Below, in pieces: positions 27,101 to 35,243 of a stretch of DNA of 64,000 bases. The stretch is from Pseudoroseomonas aestuarii (GTDB taxonomy: Bacteria > Pseudomonadota > Alphaproteobacteria > Acetobacterales > Acetobacteraceae), in the NCBI RefSeq assembly GCF_042651065.1, contig NZ_JBHSCH010000015.1:14102-78101 (forward strand). Direction: 5' to 3'. The number at the start of each line of letters is the position of its first letter. The first letter of the stretch is position 1. Under the pieces are notes generated by a model, which saw only the letters and a program-made list of their open reading frames with translations, searched no databases and had not been told where the DNA came from. A program made the position numbers and the translations under genes.

Positions 27101-27977
27101 GGCGGTGGCGCGGGCGGTGACGCCCACCGACACCTCGGCCGCCGGCGTCTCCTTCGCCGCGGGCTACACGCGGCCGAACTTCTCGCTCGATGTCGGCACC
27201 ACGCCGCTGGGCTTCCGCAAGCAGAACGTGCTGGGCGGCGTCGAGGTGGCGCCGGCGCTGACCGACAGCCTGCGCCTGCGCGTGACGGCCGAGCGCCGCG
27301 CCATGACCGACACGATGCTCTCCTGGGCCGGCATGCGGGACCGCAGCACCGGGCAGGTCTGGGGTGGCGTGGTGCGCAACACCGCGCGCGGCCAGTTCGA
27401 ATTCGCCGTGGGCGATACCAACTTCTATGTCGGCGGCGGCTACTCGACGCTGGAGGGCGATGGCGTCGCCGACAACACCCGCATCGAGGCCGGGGCGGGC
27501 CTCAGCCATGCCCTGTTCCGCCGGCCGGATGAGGAGCTGGTGACCGGCCTGGATCTCGTCTACCAGGCCTACGACAAGAACCTTCGCCTCTTCACCCTCG
27601 GCCATGGCGGCTATTACAGCCCGCAATCCTATCTCGGTGCCTCGGTGCCGCTGGATTACCGGGCGCGCGTGGGAGATTTCCACTACCGCATCGGCGGCAC
27701 GGTCGGCATCGCCTCCTGGCGGGAGGACCGTGCGCCCTACTTCCCCACGGACGCCGCCTCGCAGGCACGGCTGGAGGCGCAGGCCGCCTCCGATGCCACT
27801 GTCAGCGCATTCTATCCCGGGCAGTCGCAGACCGGCTTCGCCGGCGGCGTGCGGGGCGATCTGGAATACAGCCTGACACCGGCGCTCCGCCTCGGTGCGG
27901 CGCTGCGTTACGACAAATCCGCCGATTGGAGCGAGGCGCGCGGTCTGCTGTATGCCCGCTATCGGCTCGACCAGTGA
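24177..27977 (+). CDS. bcsC: Cellulose synthase outer-membrane export subunit BcsC
   Basis: 1266 aa. Signal peptide (MTGFRSRLLATVVTAAFLPLLPAAPARA), then a long array of tetratricopeptide repeats (roughly residues 25-830) forming a periplasmic superhelix, a Gly/Ala-rich break near 820-870, and a C-terminal beta-barrel of about 390 residues ending in LLYARYRLDQ, where the last aromatic-rich strand fits an outer-membrane barrel. It is the secretion pore for the glucan. Its ATG overlaps the bcsAB stop (ATGA). Confidence 0.95.
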   Translation: MTGFRSRLLATVVTAAFLPLLPAAPARAQDNAIGVLLEQANFWRAQNRPDRALQTLERVLAVEPNNVDALSAAAAAQAENGNRAEADRLLARIRQLAPADPRLSDAALSVRGATADPGAVAEARRLAQAGQQAQAVARYRQMFGGNTPPDAYAVEYYQALAGTQEGYAEARNAMERLAESRPNDTRLALAYAQILTYREGSRAEGIRRLQALAERQDSGDAARAAWREALLWQGPNPDAAPAIEEYLRANPNDAALRQRLQEARNPPAGPVDEVGQARIAGFEALNAGRLAEASQSFESVLAQNPGDPDATGGLGVVRLRQGRTAEARRLLTAAIAADPQEGRRKWGRALDGANYTSELTQARGLIQRGQLEQAETLLLAATRRESGERADAEALLGDLALRRNDPQGAEQRYRAALSRRPNLNNAVAGLYDALQQQGRFAEAEQLAAQHGGAFASTVATQRAESLRAEASRSSDPGAALALLRAAQQATPDNPWIALDLARALARQGEPLEGRAVLDRLAATGKPEALHAAALFAGEEGRVQDAARLIERIPDRLRSADQTRLLRGVRIQQQVAAAAEPAQYGQPEEARRRLMALAARPDPSGETPRLVVEALAGLGDTRGAAEAARVALAVNRAAPPSGRIALANALLEGGLEADANQLALQLAQDPRLTADERRQLAGLQAGVAIRASDKLNEQGNQAAAYDRLVPALRQDPQNAQANLALARLYQGAREPREAQRIAEAVLLRDPRNLDARAGAIDAALALGQNARAEALLTDGRAMAPNDPRLTMLEARLARAAGNPRRARAALELAAEQRRSQLGLGAGAPAGAAGMGGAAPSGAAAGLPENPFRRVALAGSGMAASGYAGGLATAAPADPVLAQIQRELAQVREEAATIATPGFNFRTRSGEAGLDQLTEFGAGAEVSTAMPGLGGRVALRAQAVNIDAGSMAQDTGTLRRYGSNALRLPGQGVAVAPAVARAVTPTDTSAAGVSFAAGYTRPNFSLDVGTTPLGFRKQNVLGGVEVAPALTDSLRLRVTAERRAMTDTMLSWAGMRDRSTGQVWGGVVRNTARGQFEFAVGDTNFYVGGGYSTLEGDGVADNTRIEAGAGLSHALFRRPDEELVTGLDLVYQAYDKNLRLFTLGHGGYYSPQSYLGASVPLDYRARVGDFHYRIGGTVGIASWREDRAPYFPTDAASQARLEAQAASDATVSAFYPGQSQTGFAGGVRGDLEYSLTPALRLGAALRYDKSADWSEARGLLYARYRLDQ

Positions 27978-28023
27978 GGCCAGGGAGGGCCAAGCCGGAG
28001 ATGGTGTGCTCGAAGGGACAGGC

Positions 28024-28497
28024 ATGACGCAGATGGATCAGGCGGCATTGGCCTATCTTGCGAGGCGGGATGTGAGCGCGCAGTGGCGCGGCTTCCTGCG
28101 GGCGCTGCTGGAGACGCTGGACGCGAATCTCGACCGCAACACCCGCAACGGGCTCCTGCGCGCGGTGGGCGGGCGCCTGGGCCAGGCACTGCCACTGCCG
28201 GCCGCGACCACCCTGGCCGAGCTGGAGGCGCGGATGAACGCCGCCCTGGCCGAGCTCTCCTGGGGCTATGTCTCCGTGGCGCTGGACGAGGCCGACCGCA
28301 GCCTGCGCCTTTCGCACCATGCCGCGCCGGTGGTGGGTGCCCCGGGGGATGAGGCGGGAAGCTGGTTCGCCACCGTGCTGGAGGGGCTCTACACGGCCTG
28401 GCTGGCGGCGCAGCAGGGGGGTGGCTCGGAAGCGGGGCCGCAACTCCGCGTGGTGCAGAGCGAGCCGGGCCTGGTGCAGCTGCGCTACGGCGGATAG
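28024..28497 (+). CDS. bcsD: Cellulose crystallinity protein BcsD
   Basis: 157 aa, matching the 156-aa length of Komagataeibacter BcsD. Recognisable stretches are QWRGFLRALLETLD near the N-terminus, LEARMNAALAELSWGYVSVALDE and the C-terminal LQVRYGG-like ending. BcsD forms ring oligomers that build the cortical belt aligning synthase complexes for crystalline cellulose. ATG 28024 lies 46 bases after bcsC. The presence of bcsD marks a type I cellulose locus. Confidence 0.9.
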   Translation: MTQMDQAALAYLARRDVSAQWRGFLRALLETLDANLDRNTRNGLLRAVGGRLGQALPLPAATTLAELEARMNAALAELSWGYVSVALDEADRSLRLSHHAAPVVGAPGDEAGSWFATVLEGLYTAWLAAQQGGGSEAGPQLRVVQSEPGLVQLRYGG

Positions 28498-28627
28498 CGG
28501 CACAAGTCGCGCGGCTTCCTGTCCCCTGCCCCGGTTGGATAGGCTGATCCGATGACATGATGTCTTGCGGCATCGTGGCCTGCCCTGCATCCTCCGCCGC
28601 CAACCCAACAGGTGAGGAGGGCGGGGA

Positions 28628-29791
28628 ATGCGCCTCGCGGTGCTCAAGGAACGGCGTTCGGGCGAGACCCGCGTCGCGGCCACGCCGGAAACCGTGCGTA
28701 AACTGATCGATCTCGGGCTCGGCGTGGTGGTGGAGACGGGCGCGGGTCTGGCATCCGGCCTCCCCGACGCCGCCTACCGCGAGGCCGGGGCCGAGATCGC
28801 GCAGGATGCCTCGGCCGCGCTGGCCGGCGCCAAGATCGTGCTGAAGGTGCGCGCGCCGCTCGGCGCGGGCGAGGGCGAGGTGAACGAGCTGGCCCTGCTC
28901 CCGCGCGGCGCCCTGCTGATCGGCACGCTGGAGGCCGTCGCCCACCCGGCCCGCGCCCAGGCCTATGCCGAGGCCGGGCTGGAGGCGTGCAGCATGGAGC
29001 TGCTGCCGCGCATCACCCGCGCGCAGAGCATGGACGTGCTCTCCTCCCAGGCCAACCTCGCCGGCTACCGCGCCGTGGTCGAGGGCGCCGCCGCCTTCGA
29101 CAAGGGCTTCCCCATGCTGATGACGGCGGCGGGCACCATCCCGGCCGCCAATGTGTTCATCATGGGCGCGGGCGTGGCGGGGCTGCAGGCCATCGCCACG
29201 GCGCGGCGCCTGGGCGGCCGCGTCTCGGCCACCGATGTGCGGCCGGCGGCGAAGGAGGAGATCAAGTCCCTCGGCGCCGCCTTCGTCGGCTACGAGGACG
29301 AGGAGAGCCGCGCCGCGCAGACGGCCGGCGGCTACGCCAAGCAGCTCTCGCCCGAATTCTACGCGAAGCAGGCGGAGGTCATCGCCGCCGCCGTGGCCAA
29401 GGCCGACGTGGTGGTCTGCACCGCGCTGGTGCAGGGCCGCAAGGCGCCGACCCTGCTCACCGCCGCCATGGTGGAGAGCATGAAGCCCGGCAGCGTGGTG
29501 GTGGACATCGCCGCCGACGCCGGCGGCAACTGCGCGCTGACCAGGCCCGGCGAGGCCATCGTGACCGAGGGCGGCGTGAAGATCCTGGGCCACACCAACT
29601 GGCCCGGCCGCATCCCGGCGGCGGCCAGCGCGCTCTACGCCCGCAACCTGCTGACCTTCCTCTCCACCTTCTGGGACAAGGAGGCGAAGGCGCCGAAGCT
29701 GCCGCAGGAGGACGAGATCATCCGCGGCGTGACGCTCACCCGGGGCGGGGCCGTGGTGCACCCGCAGCTTGCCGCGGCGCCCGCGGCCTGA
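28628..29791 (+). CDS. pntAA: NAD(P) transhydrogenase subunit alpha, part 1
   Basis: NAD(H)-binding domain I of the proton-translocating transhydrogenase, 387 aa. RRSGETRVAATPETVRKL at the start and the Rossmann fold VFIMGAGVAGLQAIATARRLGG are clear. The enzyme couples proton entry to hydride transfer from NADH to NADP+. As in other alphaproteobacteria the alpha subunit is split over two genes. ATG 28628 follows aggtgaggaggg. A 130-bp gap from bcsD suggests a separate transcript. Confidence 0.96.
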   Translation: MRLAVLKERRSGETRVAATPETVRKLIDLGLGVVVETGAGLASGLPDAAYREAGAEIAQDASAALAGAKIVLKVRAPLGAGEGEVNELALLPRGALLIGTLEAVAHPARAQAYAEAGLEACSMELLPRITRAQSMDVLSSQANLAGYRAVVEGAAAFDKGFPMLMTAAGTIPAANVFIMGAGVAGLQAIATARRLGGRVSATDVRPAAKEEIKSLGAAFVGYEDEESRAAQTAGGYAKQLSPEFYAKQAEVIAAAVAKADVVVCTALVQGRKAPTLLTAAMVESMKPGSVVVDIAADAGGNCALTRPGEAIVTEGGVKILGHTNWPGRIPAAASALYARNLLTFLSTFWDKEAKAPKLPQEDEIIRGVTLTRGGAVVHPQLAAAPAA

Positions 29792-29807
29792 GGGACGGAC
29801 CAGAGAG

Positions 29808-30212
29808 ATGAACCCGACCGACCTTGCCAACCAGGCCAGCGCCACCGCCGAGCGGGCGCTGGCGCTGGCCGCCCAGGCCCGGCAGATGGCCGAGGCCGCG
29901 GCCCCCGCCATCGCCCACGGCGCCGCCGCGGCCGAGCCCTTCCTGCTGCTGCTGACGATCTTCCTGCTGGCCTGCTTCGTCGGCTACTACGTGGTGTGGA
30001 ACGTGACGCCGGCGCTGCACTCGCCGCTGATGGGCGTCACCAACGCCATCTCCTCCGTCATCGTGGTGGGGGCCATCCTGGCCACCGGCCTCGGCGATTC
30101 CTGGGCCGCCAAGTTCTTCGGCTTCCTGGCCGTCACGCTGGCCTCGGTGAACATCTTCGGCGGCTTCATGGTGACACGGCGGATGCTCGCCATGTTCAAG
30201 AAGAAGGGCTGA
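29808..30212 (+). CDS. pntAB: NAD(P) transhydrogenase subunit alpha, part 2
   Basis: 134-aa membrane portion of the alpha subunit. A hydrophilic, Ala-rich N-terminus (about 45 residues) is followed by about three TM helices (FLLLLTIFLLACFVGYYVVW, ISSVIVVGAILATGL, FFGFLAVTLASVNIFGGFMV). It lines the proton channel together with PntB. ATG 29808 has the SD-like cagagag; an upstream in-frame start within pntAA is unlikely. Confidence 0.94.
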   Translation: MNPTDLANQASATAERALALAAQARQMAEAAAPAIAHGAAAAEPFLLLLTIFLLACFVGYYVVWNVTPALHSPLMGVTNAISSVIVVGAILATGLGDSWAAKFFGFLAVTLASVNIFGGFMVTRRMLAMFKKKG

Positions 30213-30216
30213 GCCG

Positions 30217-31623
30217 GTGGCGCACACCCTCTCCACCTTCGCCTACCTCGTCGCCTCCGTCCTGTTCATCCTGGCGCTGCGCGGCCTCTCCCACCCCGAG
30301 ACCAGCCGGCGGGGCAATCTCTACGGCATGGTGGGCATGGGGCTCGCCGTGGTGGCGACGCTGGCGCAGCCCGGCATGGGCGGCGGCGGGCTGGTGCTGA
30401 TCCTGGCCGGCATCGTGCTGGGCGGCGGCATCGGCACGGTGCTGGCGCAGCGCATCCAGATGACGGCGTTGCCGCAGCTGGTGGCCGCCTTCCACTCGCT
30501 GGTGGGCCTGGCCGCCGTGTTCGTGGCGGCCGCCGCCTTCTACAACCCGGAGAGCTTCGGCATCGGCGTGCCCGGCAACATCAAGGCCGGCAGCCTGGTC
30601 GAGATGTCGCTGGGGCTGGCCATCGGCGCCATCACCTTCTCCGGCTCGCTGATCGCCTTCGCCAAGCTGCAGGCGCTGATGTCGGGCGCGCCGATCACCT
30701 TCAAGGGGCAGCACTGGCTGAACCTCGGCCTCGGCATCCTGCTGCTGGTGCTGGTCATCGCCTTCATCGCCACGGGCAGCGGCGTGCTGTTCTGGCTGAT
30801 CGCGCTGCTGGCGCTGGGGCTCGGCTTCCTGCTGATCATCCCGATCGGCGGCGCGGACATGCCGGTCGTCGTCTCGATGCTGAACAGCTATTCCGGCTGG
30901 GCGGCGGCGGGCATCGGCTTCACGGTGGGCAACCTGCTGCTGATCGTCACCGGCGCGCTGGTCGGCGCCTCGGGCGCCATCCTCTCCTACATCATGTGCA
31001 AGGGGATGAACCGCAGCATCGTCAACGTGCTGCTGGGCGGCTTCGGCAGCGACCCGGCGGCGGCCTCGGCCGCGGGGGGCGGCGGGCCGGCGCGGCCGGT
31101 GAAGGCCGGCAGCCCGGAGGATGCCGCCTACCTGATGAAGAATGCCGGCAAGATCATCATCGTGCCCGGCTACGGCATGGCGGTGGCGCAGGCGCAGCAG
31201 GTGCTGCGCGAGATGGGCGACCTGCTGAAGAAGGAGGGCGTCGAGGTCTCCTACGCCATCCACCCCGTCGCGGGGCGCATGCCCGGCCACATGAACGTGC
31301 TGCTGGCCGAGGCCAACGTGCCCTATGACGAGGTGCACGAGCTGGAGGAGATCAACCCCGAATTCGCCGAGGCCGACGTGGCCTATGTGATCGGGGCCAA
31401 CGACGTGACCAACCCGGCCGCCAAGACCGACAAGTCCAGCGCCATCTACGGCATGCCGATCCTGGACGTGGAGCGGGCCAAGACCGTGTTCTTCGTCAAG
31501 CGCGGCATGTCCTCCGGCTATGCCGGGGTGGAGAACGAGCTGTTCTTCCGCGACAACACCATGATGCTGTTTGGCGACGCCAAGAAGGTGACGCAGCAGA
31601 TCGTGCAGGCCCTGCAGAAGTAG
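30217..31623 (+). CDS. pntB: NAD(P) transhydrogenase subunit beta
   Basis: 468 aa. About eight to nine TM helices (residues 1-270) form the rest of the proton channel, and the C-terminal NADP(H)-binding domain III includes IIVPGYGMAVAQAQ, HPVAGRMPGHMNVLLAEA and VIGANDVTNPAAKTDKSSAIYGMPILDV. GTG start at 30217, four bases after pntAB. A strong hairpin follows the stop codon. Confidence 0.96.
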   Translation: MAHTLSTFAYLVASVLFILALRGLSHPETSRRGNLYGMVGMGLAVVATLAQPGMGGGGLVLILAGIVLGGGIGTVLAQRIQMTALPQLVAAFHSLVGLAAVFVAAAAFYNPESFGIGVPGNIKAGSLVEMSLGLAIGAITFSGSLIAFAKLQALMSGAPITFKGQHWLNLGLGILLLVLVIAFIATGSGVLFWLIALLALGLGFLLIIPIGGADMPVVVSMLNSYSGWAAAGIGFTVGNLLLIVTGALVGASGAILSYIMCKGMNRSIVNVLLGGFGSDPAAASAAGGGGPARPVKAGSPEDAAYLMKNAGKIIIVPGYGMAVAQAQQVLREMGDLLKKEGVEVSYAIHPVAGRMPGHMNVLLAEANVPYDEVHELEEINPEFAEADVAYVIGANDVTNPAAKTDKSSAIYGMPILDVERAKTVFFVKRGMSSGYAGVENELFFRDNTMMLFGDAKKVTQQIVQALQK

Positions 31624-31630
31624 CCGGCGC

Positions 31631-31660
31631 GGCCGGGGGAAGCGGGTGCTTTCCCCGGCC
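31631..31660 (+). terminator. Rho-independent-like hairpin after pntB
   Basis: GGCCGGGGGAAGC pairs with GCTTTCCCCGGCC around loop GGGT; one position is a G-U pair. No U-tract follows, but position and stem strength suit a terminator for the pnt operon. Confidence 0.7.
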
Positions 31661-31735
31661 CTGGCTTCCCGGCCGCTTCGGCCATGGCCGATTCCGCCTT
31701 TGTTTCGCGTGCGTCGGCATCGTATAACCGGCGTC

Positions 31736-32467
31736 ATGGTCGCCAAGAACAGCCCTATTCCGCTGCCCGGTTCCTGCGCGGCCTGTGCCGTGAGGCCCTT
31801 CGCCCTGTTCCGGGTGGTGCCGCAGGCGCGTGTGGGCGAGATCGCGCGGGTGCGCTCCGCCGTGCGGCTGGTGCGCGCCAATGAGGCGATCCGCGATTCC
31901 GTCTTCACCCTCTATGCCGGCTGGGCCTTCTCCTGGACCACGACGCCGGATGGCCGCCGCCAGATCCTCGACTTCCACCTGCCCGGCGACCTGGTGGAAC
32001 GCAGCGAGGACGGCGCCGAGGTCTCGGCCCTGACCGATACCAGCTTCTGCGTGCTGGCCAAGGATCGGCTCTGCGAGTTCATGGGCCGCGATCCCGGCCT
32101 GGCCCTGTCCTATGCCGACGGGCTGGTGCGCGACCGCGCCCGGCTGCGCGAGCGGCTGACCAGCCTCGGCCGGCGCGATGCCATGGGGCGCGTCGCGCAC
32201 CTGCTGCTGGAGCTGCATGGCCGCCTCTCCCGCCGCGGCGGGGCTGACCGCACCGGCGCGCCGCTGCCGCTGAAGCAGGCGCATCTGGCCGATGCGCTGG
32301 GCCTCTCGGTGGAGCACGCCAACCGCGCGCTGGCGGCGCTGCGGCGCGACGGCGTGGCCTCCTTCCAGAAGGGCCGGCTCGATATCCTGGATCGCACCGC
32401 GATGGAGGACCTCGCCGGCTGGTCCACCACCCCGGCACAGCCTGTGCTCACCCGCATCGGCGCCTGA
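31736..32467 (+). CDS. Crp/Fnr-family transcriptional regulator
   Basis: 243 aa. Cyclic-nucleotide-binding-like beta-roll (about 25-150) followed by a Crp-type winged helix with HLADALGLSVEHANRALAALRRDGV as recognition element. The N-terminus has C14-x2-C17 (SCAACAVRPF), reminiscent of the FNR cluster motif, but the third cysteine of that motif is absent, so oxygen sensing by a 4Fe-4S cluster is doubtful. ATG 31736 (MVAKNSPIPL) is preferred over an upstream GC-rich extension. Targets are unknown; the adjacent ABC operon is one candidate. Confidence 0.88.
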   Translation: MVAKNSPIPLPGSCAACAVRPFALFRVVPQARVGEIARVRSAVRLVRANEAIRDSVFTLYAGWAFSWTTTPDGRRQILDFHLPGDLVERSEDGAEVSALTDTSFCVLAKDRLCEFMGRDPGLALSYADGLVRDRARLRERLTSLGRRDAMGRVAHLLLELHGRLSRRGGADRTGAPLPLKQAHLADALGLSVEHANRALAALRRDGVASFQKGRLDILDRTAMEDLAGWSTTPAQPVLTRIGA

Positions 32468-32535
32468 GGGGTAGGGGGGAACAGCCCCCTTGCGGAGCCG
32501 CATCATTCGGGCCAGCCTTCGCTGCAATGCGGAAA

Positions 32536-32556
32536 GGCGCAGCCCGAGGCTGCGCC
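32536..32556. terminator. Perfect 9-bp hairpin between regulator and ABC operon
   Basis: GGCGCAGCC-CGA-GGCTGCGCC, a perfect stem of 9 bp with a 3-base loop, 69 bases after the regulator stop. It could end the regulator transcript. Between it and the substrate-binding protein gene the sequence is less GC-rich (GATAAATTCGACGATTTGCGTTAG) and has CATTATAG at about 32619, so a promoter may lie here. Confidence 0.5.
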
Positions 32557-32646
32557 GAACCCTGGATAAATTCGACGATTTGCGTTAGTGGTTGCCTGAA
32601 TCCTGCGGACGTTCTGCGTTCATTATAGCCGACGGAGCTTCAGACC

Positions 32647-34260
32647 ATGCGCCTCTCCCGCCGCCATCTGCTGCTGTCCGGCGCCGGCCTCGCCGCCATG
32701 GCCGGCGGCCTGCCCCTTGGCCTGCCTGGCCCCGCCCTTGCCCAGGAGCCCCGCCGCGGCGGTGTGCTGACGGTGCATGTCGGCTCGGAGCAGCGCATCC
32801 TGAACCCGGCGCTGCGGGCCTCCACCGGCGTCTACATCATCACCAGCAAGATCATCGAGCCGCTGGTCGATCTGGGCGAGGGCGGCAAGATCGTGCCGGT
32901 GCTGGCCACCGCGTGGGAGTCGACGCCGGACGGCAAGACCATCACCTTCCGGCTGCGCGAGGGCGTGCAGTGGCATGACGGCAAGCCCTTCACCAGCGCC
33001 GACGTGCAGTACAGCGCCATGGAGCTGTGGAAGAAGCACCTGAACTACGGCACCACCCTGCAGCTCTACCTGGATGCCGTGGAGACGCCGGACGCGCACA
33101 CCGCGGTGTTCCGCTATTCCCGCCCGATGCCGCTGGACCTGCTGCTGCGCGCCTCCTGCGACCTCGGCTACGTGGTGCCGAAGCACGTCTTCGAGGGCAG
33201 CAACGTGCTGGAGAACCCGGCCAACACGGCGCCGATCGGCACCGGCCCCTTCAAGTTCGTCGAGTACCAGCGCGGCCAGTACGTCATCGCCGAGCGCAAC
33301 CCGAACTACTGGCGCCAGGGCTTCCCCTATCTCGATCGTGTGGTGTGGCGCTTCATCACCGACCGCTCGGCGGCCACCGCCGCGCTGGAGACGGGGGCGG
33401 TGCAGCTCTCCGCCTACAACGGCCTGCCGCTGGCCGATCTCGACCGGCTGCGCCAGGATGACCGCTTCGAGGTCTCGACGCGCGGCGTGGAAGGCAATGT
33501 CTTCAACAACACGCTGGAGTTCAACACGCGCCGCAAGGAACTCTCCGACAAGCGCGTGCGTCAGGCCATTGCCCACGCCATCGACGTGGATTTCTTCCTG
33601 GAGAATTTCCTCTACGGCCTGGGCAAGCGGGCGACGGGGCCGATTCCCTCCACCTCGAAGGAATTCTTCCCCAACAACCCGGTGCCCTACCCCTACGACA
33701 AGGCGCGCGCCGAGAAGCTGCTGGACGAGGCCGGCTTCAGGCGCGGCGCCGGCGGCATCCGCTTCAGCCTGAAGATCGTGCCGATCATGAACGGCGAGGA
33801 CGTGCCGCTGCTGGCCACCTTCATCCAGCAGTCGCTGCAGCAGGTGGGCATCCGCGTCGAGATCGTGCAGCTCGACATCGCCGGCGCCCTCTCGGCCGTC
33901 TATCGCGACTGGAACTTCGACCTCGCGACGGGCTGGCACCAGTATCGCGGCGATCCGGCGGTCTCCACCACCGTGTGGTACCGCTCCGGCAGCCCGAAGG
34001 GCTCGCCCTGGACCAACCAGTTCGGCTGGCAGTCGGACAAGGTGGACCAGCTCATCGACCAGGCCGCCACGGAGCTGGACCCGGCGAAGCGCAAGGCCCT
34101 CTACGCCGAGTTCGTGGCAGAGGTGAATGACGCGCTGCCGGTGTGGATGATGACCGAGCGTCCCTTCTACGCCGCGACAAGCAAGCGGGTGCAGAACCAC
34201 CACAACGTGCCGCGCTGGGATTCGGGCGACTGGCACGACACCTGGCTGCTGCCCGCCTGA
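32647..34260 (+). CDS. ABC transporter substrate-binding protein, family 5 (dipeptide/oligopeptide type)
   Basis: 537 aa periplasmic solute-binding protein of the DppA/OppA family (SBP_bac_5). The N-terminus MRLSRRHLLLSGAGLAAMAGG is a Tat-type signal. Family motifs include GGVLTVHVGSEQRILNPAL, VPVLATAWESTPDGKTITFRLREGVQWHDGKPFTSADV and GTGPFKFVEYQRGQYVIAERNPNYW. It delivers peptides or a related small molecule to the permease encoded just downstream. ATG 32647 follows ggagcttcagacc. Confidence 0.93.
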   Translation: MRLSRRHLLLSGAGLAAMAGGLPLGLPGPALAQEPRRGGVLTVHVGSEQRILNPALRASTGVYIITSKIIEPLVDLGEGGKIVPVLATAWESTPDGKTITFRLREGVQWHDGKPFTSADVQYSAMELWKKHLNYGTTLQLYLDAVETPDAHTAVFRYSRPMPLDLLLRASCDLGYVVPKHVFEGSNVLENPANTAPIGTGPFKFVEYQRGQYVIAERNPNYWRQGFPYLDRVVWRFITDRSAATAALETGAVQLSAYNGLPLADLDRLRQDDRFEVSTRGVEGNVFNNTLEFNTRRKELSDKRVRQAIAHAIDVDFFLENFLYGLGKRATGPIPSTSKEFFPNNPVPYPYDKARAEKLLDEAGFRRGAGGIRFSLKIVPIMNGEDVPLLATFIQQSLQQVGIRVEIVQLDIAGALSAVYRDWNFDLATGWHQYRGDPAVSTTVWYRSGSPKGSPWTNQFGWQSDKVDQLIDQAATELDPAKRKALYAEFVAEVNDALPVWMMTERPFYAATSKRVQNHHNVPRWDSGDWHDTWLLPA

Positions 34261-34261
34261 C

Positions 34262-35239
34262 ATGCAGATCCTGCTGCTCGCGCTGCGCCGGCTGGCGGCC
34301 AGCCTGCCGACCCTGCTGCTGATCCTGGTCGGGCTGTTCCTGTTGCTGCAGCTCGCCCCGGGCGACACGGTGGACGCGCTGATCGCCCAGATGGGCGGCG
34401 GCGACCCGGCCATGGCCGAGCAGCTCCGCACCTTCTACGGGCTGGACGCGCCGGTGGTGGTACAGCTCGGCCGCTACCTGCTGCGGCTGGTGACGCTCGA
34501 CCTCGGCTTCTCCGCCATCTATGGCAAGCCGGTGGCCGAGGTGATCCTGGAGCGGCTGCCGGTGACGTTGCTGCTGATGGTGAGCGCGCTGAGCTTCGCC
34601 TTCGCCGCCGGCATGGCGCTCGGCGTGCTCGCCGCGCGCCGCGTTAACCGCTGGCCGGACACGCTGATCTCGACGCTGGGGCTGGTGTTCTACGCCACCC
34701 CCTCCTTCTGGTTCGGCATGATGGGCATCGTGGTCTTCGCCATCCGCCTCGCCTGGCTGCCGGCCGGCGGCTTCGAGCAGATCGGCAGCGGCAACACAGG
34801 CCTGACGCGGGTGCTGGACATCGCCTGGCATCTCATCCTGCCGGTGGCGACGCTGGCGCTCACCTACCTCGCCACCTACCTCCGCATCATGCGCGCCTCG
34901 ATGCTGGAGGTGCTGACGCTGGATTTCGTCCGCACCGCCCGCGCCAAGGGGCTGGGCGAGACGGCGGTGGTGCTGCGCCATGTGCTGCGCAACGCGCTGC
35001 TGCCCGGCGTCACGCTGATGGGGCTGCAGGCGGGCACCATGCTCGGCGGCTCGGTGGTGGTGGAGAGCGTCTTCGCGCTGCCCGGCCTCGGGCGGCTGGC
35101 CTATGAATCGGTGGTGCAGCGCGACGTGAACACCCTGCTCGGCATCGTCTTCGTCTCGGCGCTGCTGGTCATCGCCATCAACTTCATCGTAGACATGCTG
35201 TACGCCAAGCTCGATCCACGCATCGCGTCGGGGCGCTGA
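34262..35239 (+). CDS. ABC transporter permease (DppB type)
   Basis: 325 aa inner-membrane permease with about six TM helices. The cytoplasmic EAA loop is present around residues 210-240 (LDFVRTARAKGLGETAVVLRHVLRNALLPGV), as is LPLALALG-type architecture of DppB-like permeases. It starts two bases after the binding-protein stop, so the genes are co-transcribed. Confidence 0.93.
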   Translation: MQILLLALRRLAASLPTLLLILVGLFLLLQLAPGDTVDALIAQMGGGDPAMAEQLRTFYGLDAPVVVQLGRYLLRLVTLDLGFSAIYGKPVAEVILERLPVTLLLMVSALSFAFAAGMALGVLAARRVNRWPDTLISTLGLVFYATPSFWFGMMGIVVFAIRLAWLPAGGFEQIGSGNTGLTRVLDIAWHLILPVATLALTYLATYLRIMRASMLEVLTLDFVRTARAKGLGETAVVLRHVLRNALLPGVTLMGLQAGTMLGGSVVVESVFALPGLGRLAYESVVQRDVNTLLGIVFVSALLVIAINFIVDMLYAKLDPRIASGR

Positions 35240-35243
35240 GGGG

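Noticed and set aside
24126..28025. 1299-codon open frame on the minus strand opposite bcsC
   Set aside because: Shadow of bcsC, whose signal peptide, TPR array and barrel are clear. The antisense product is a Gln/His/Arg-rich translation with no domain.
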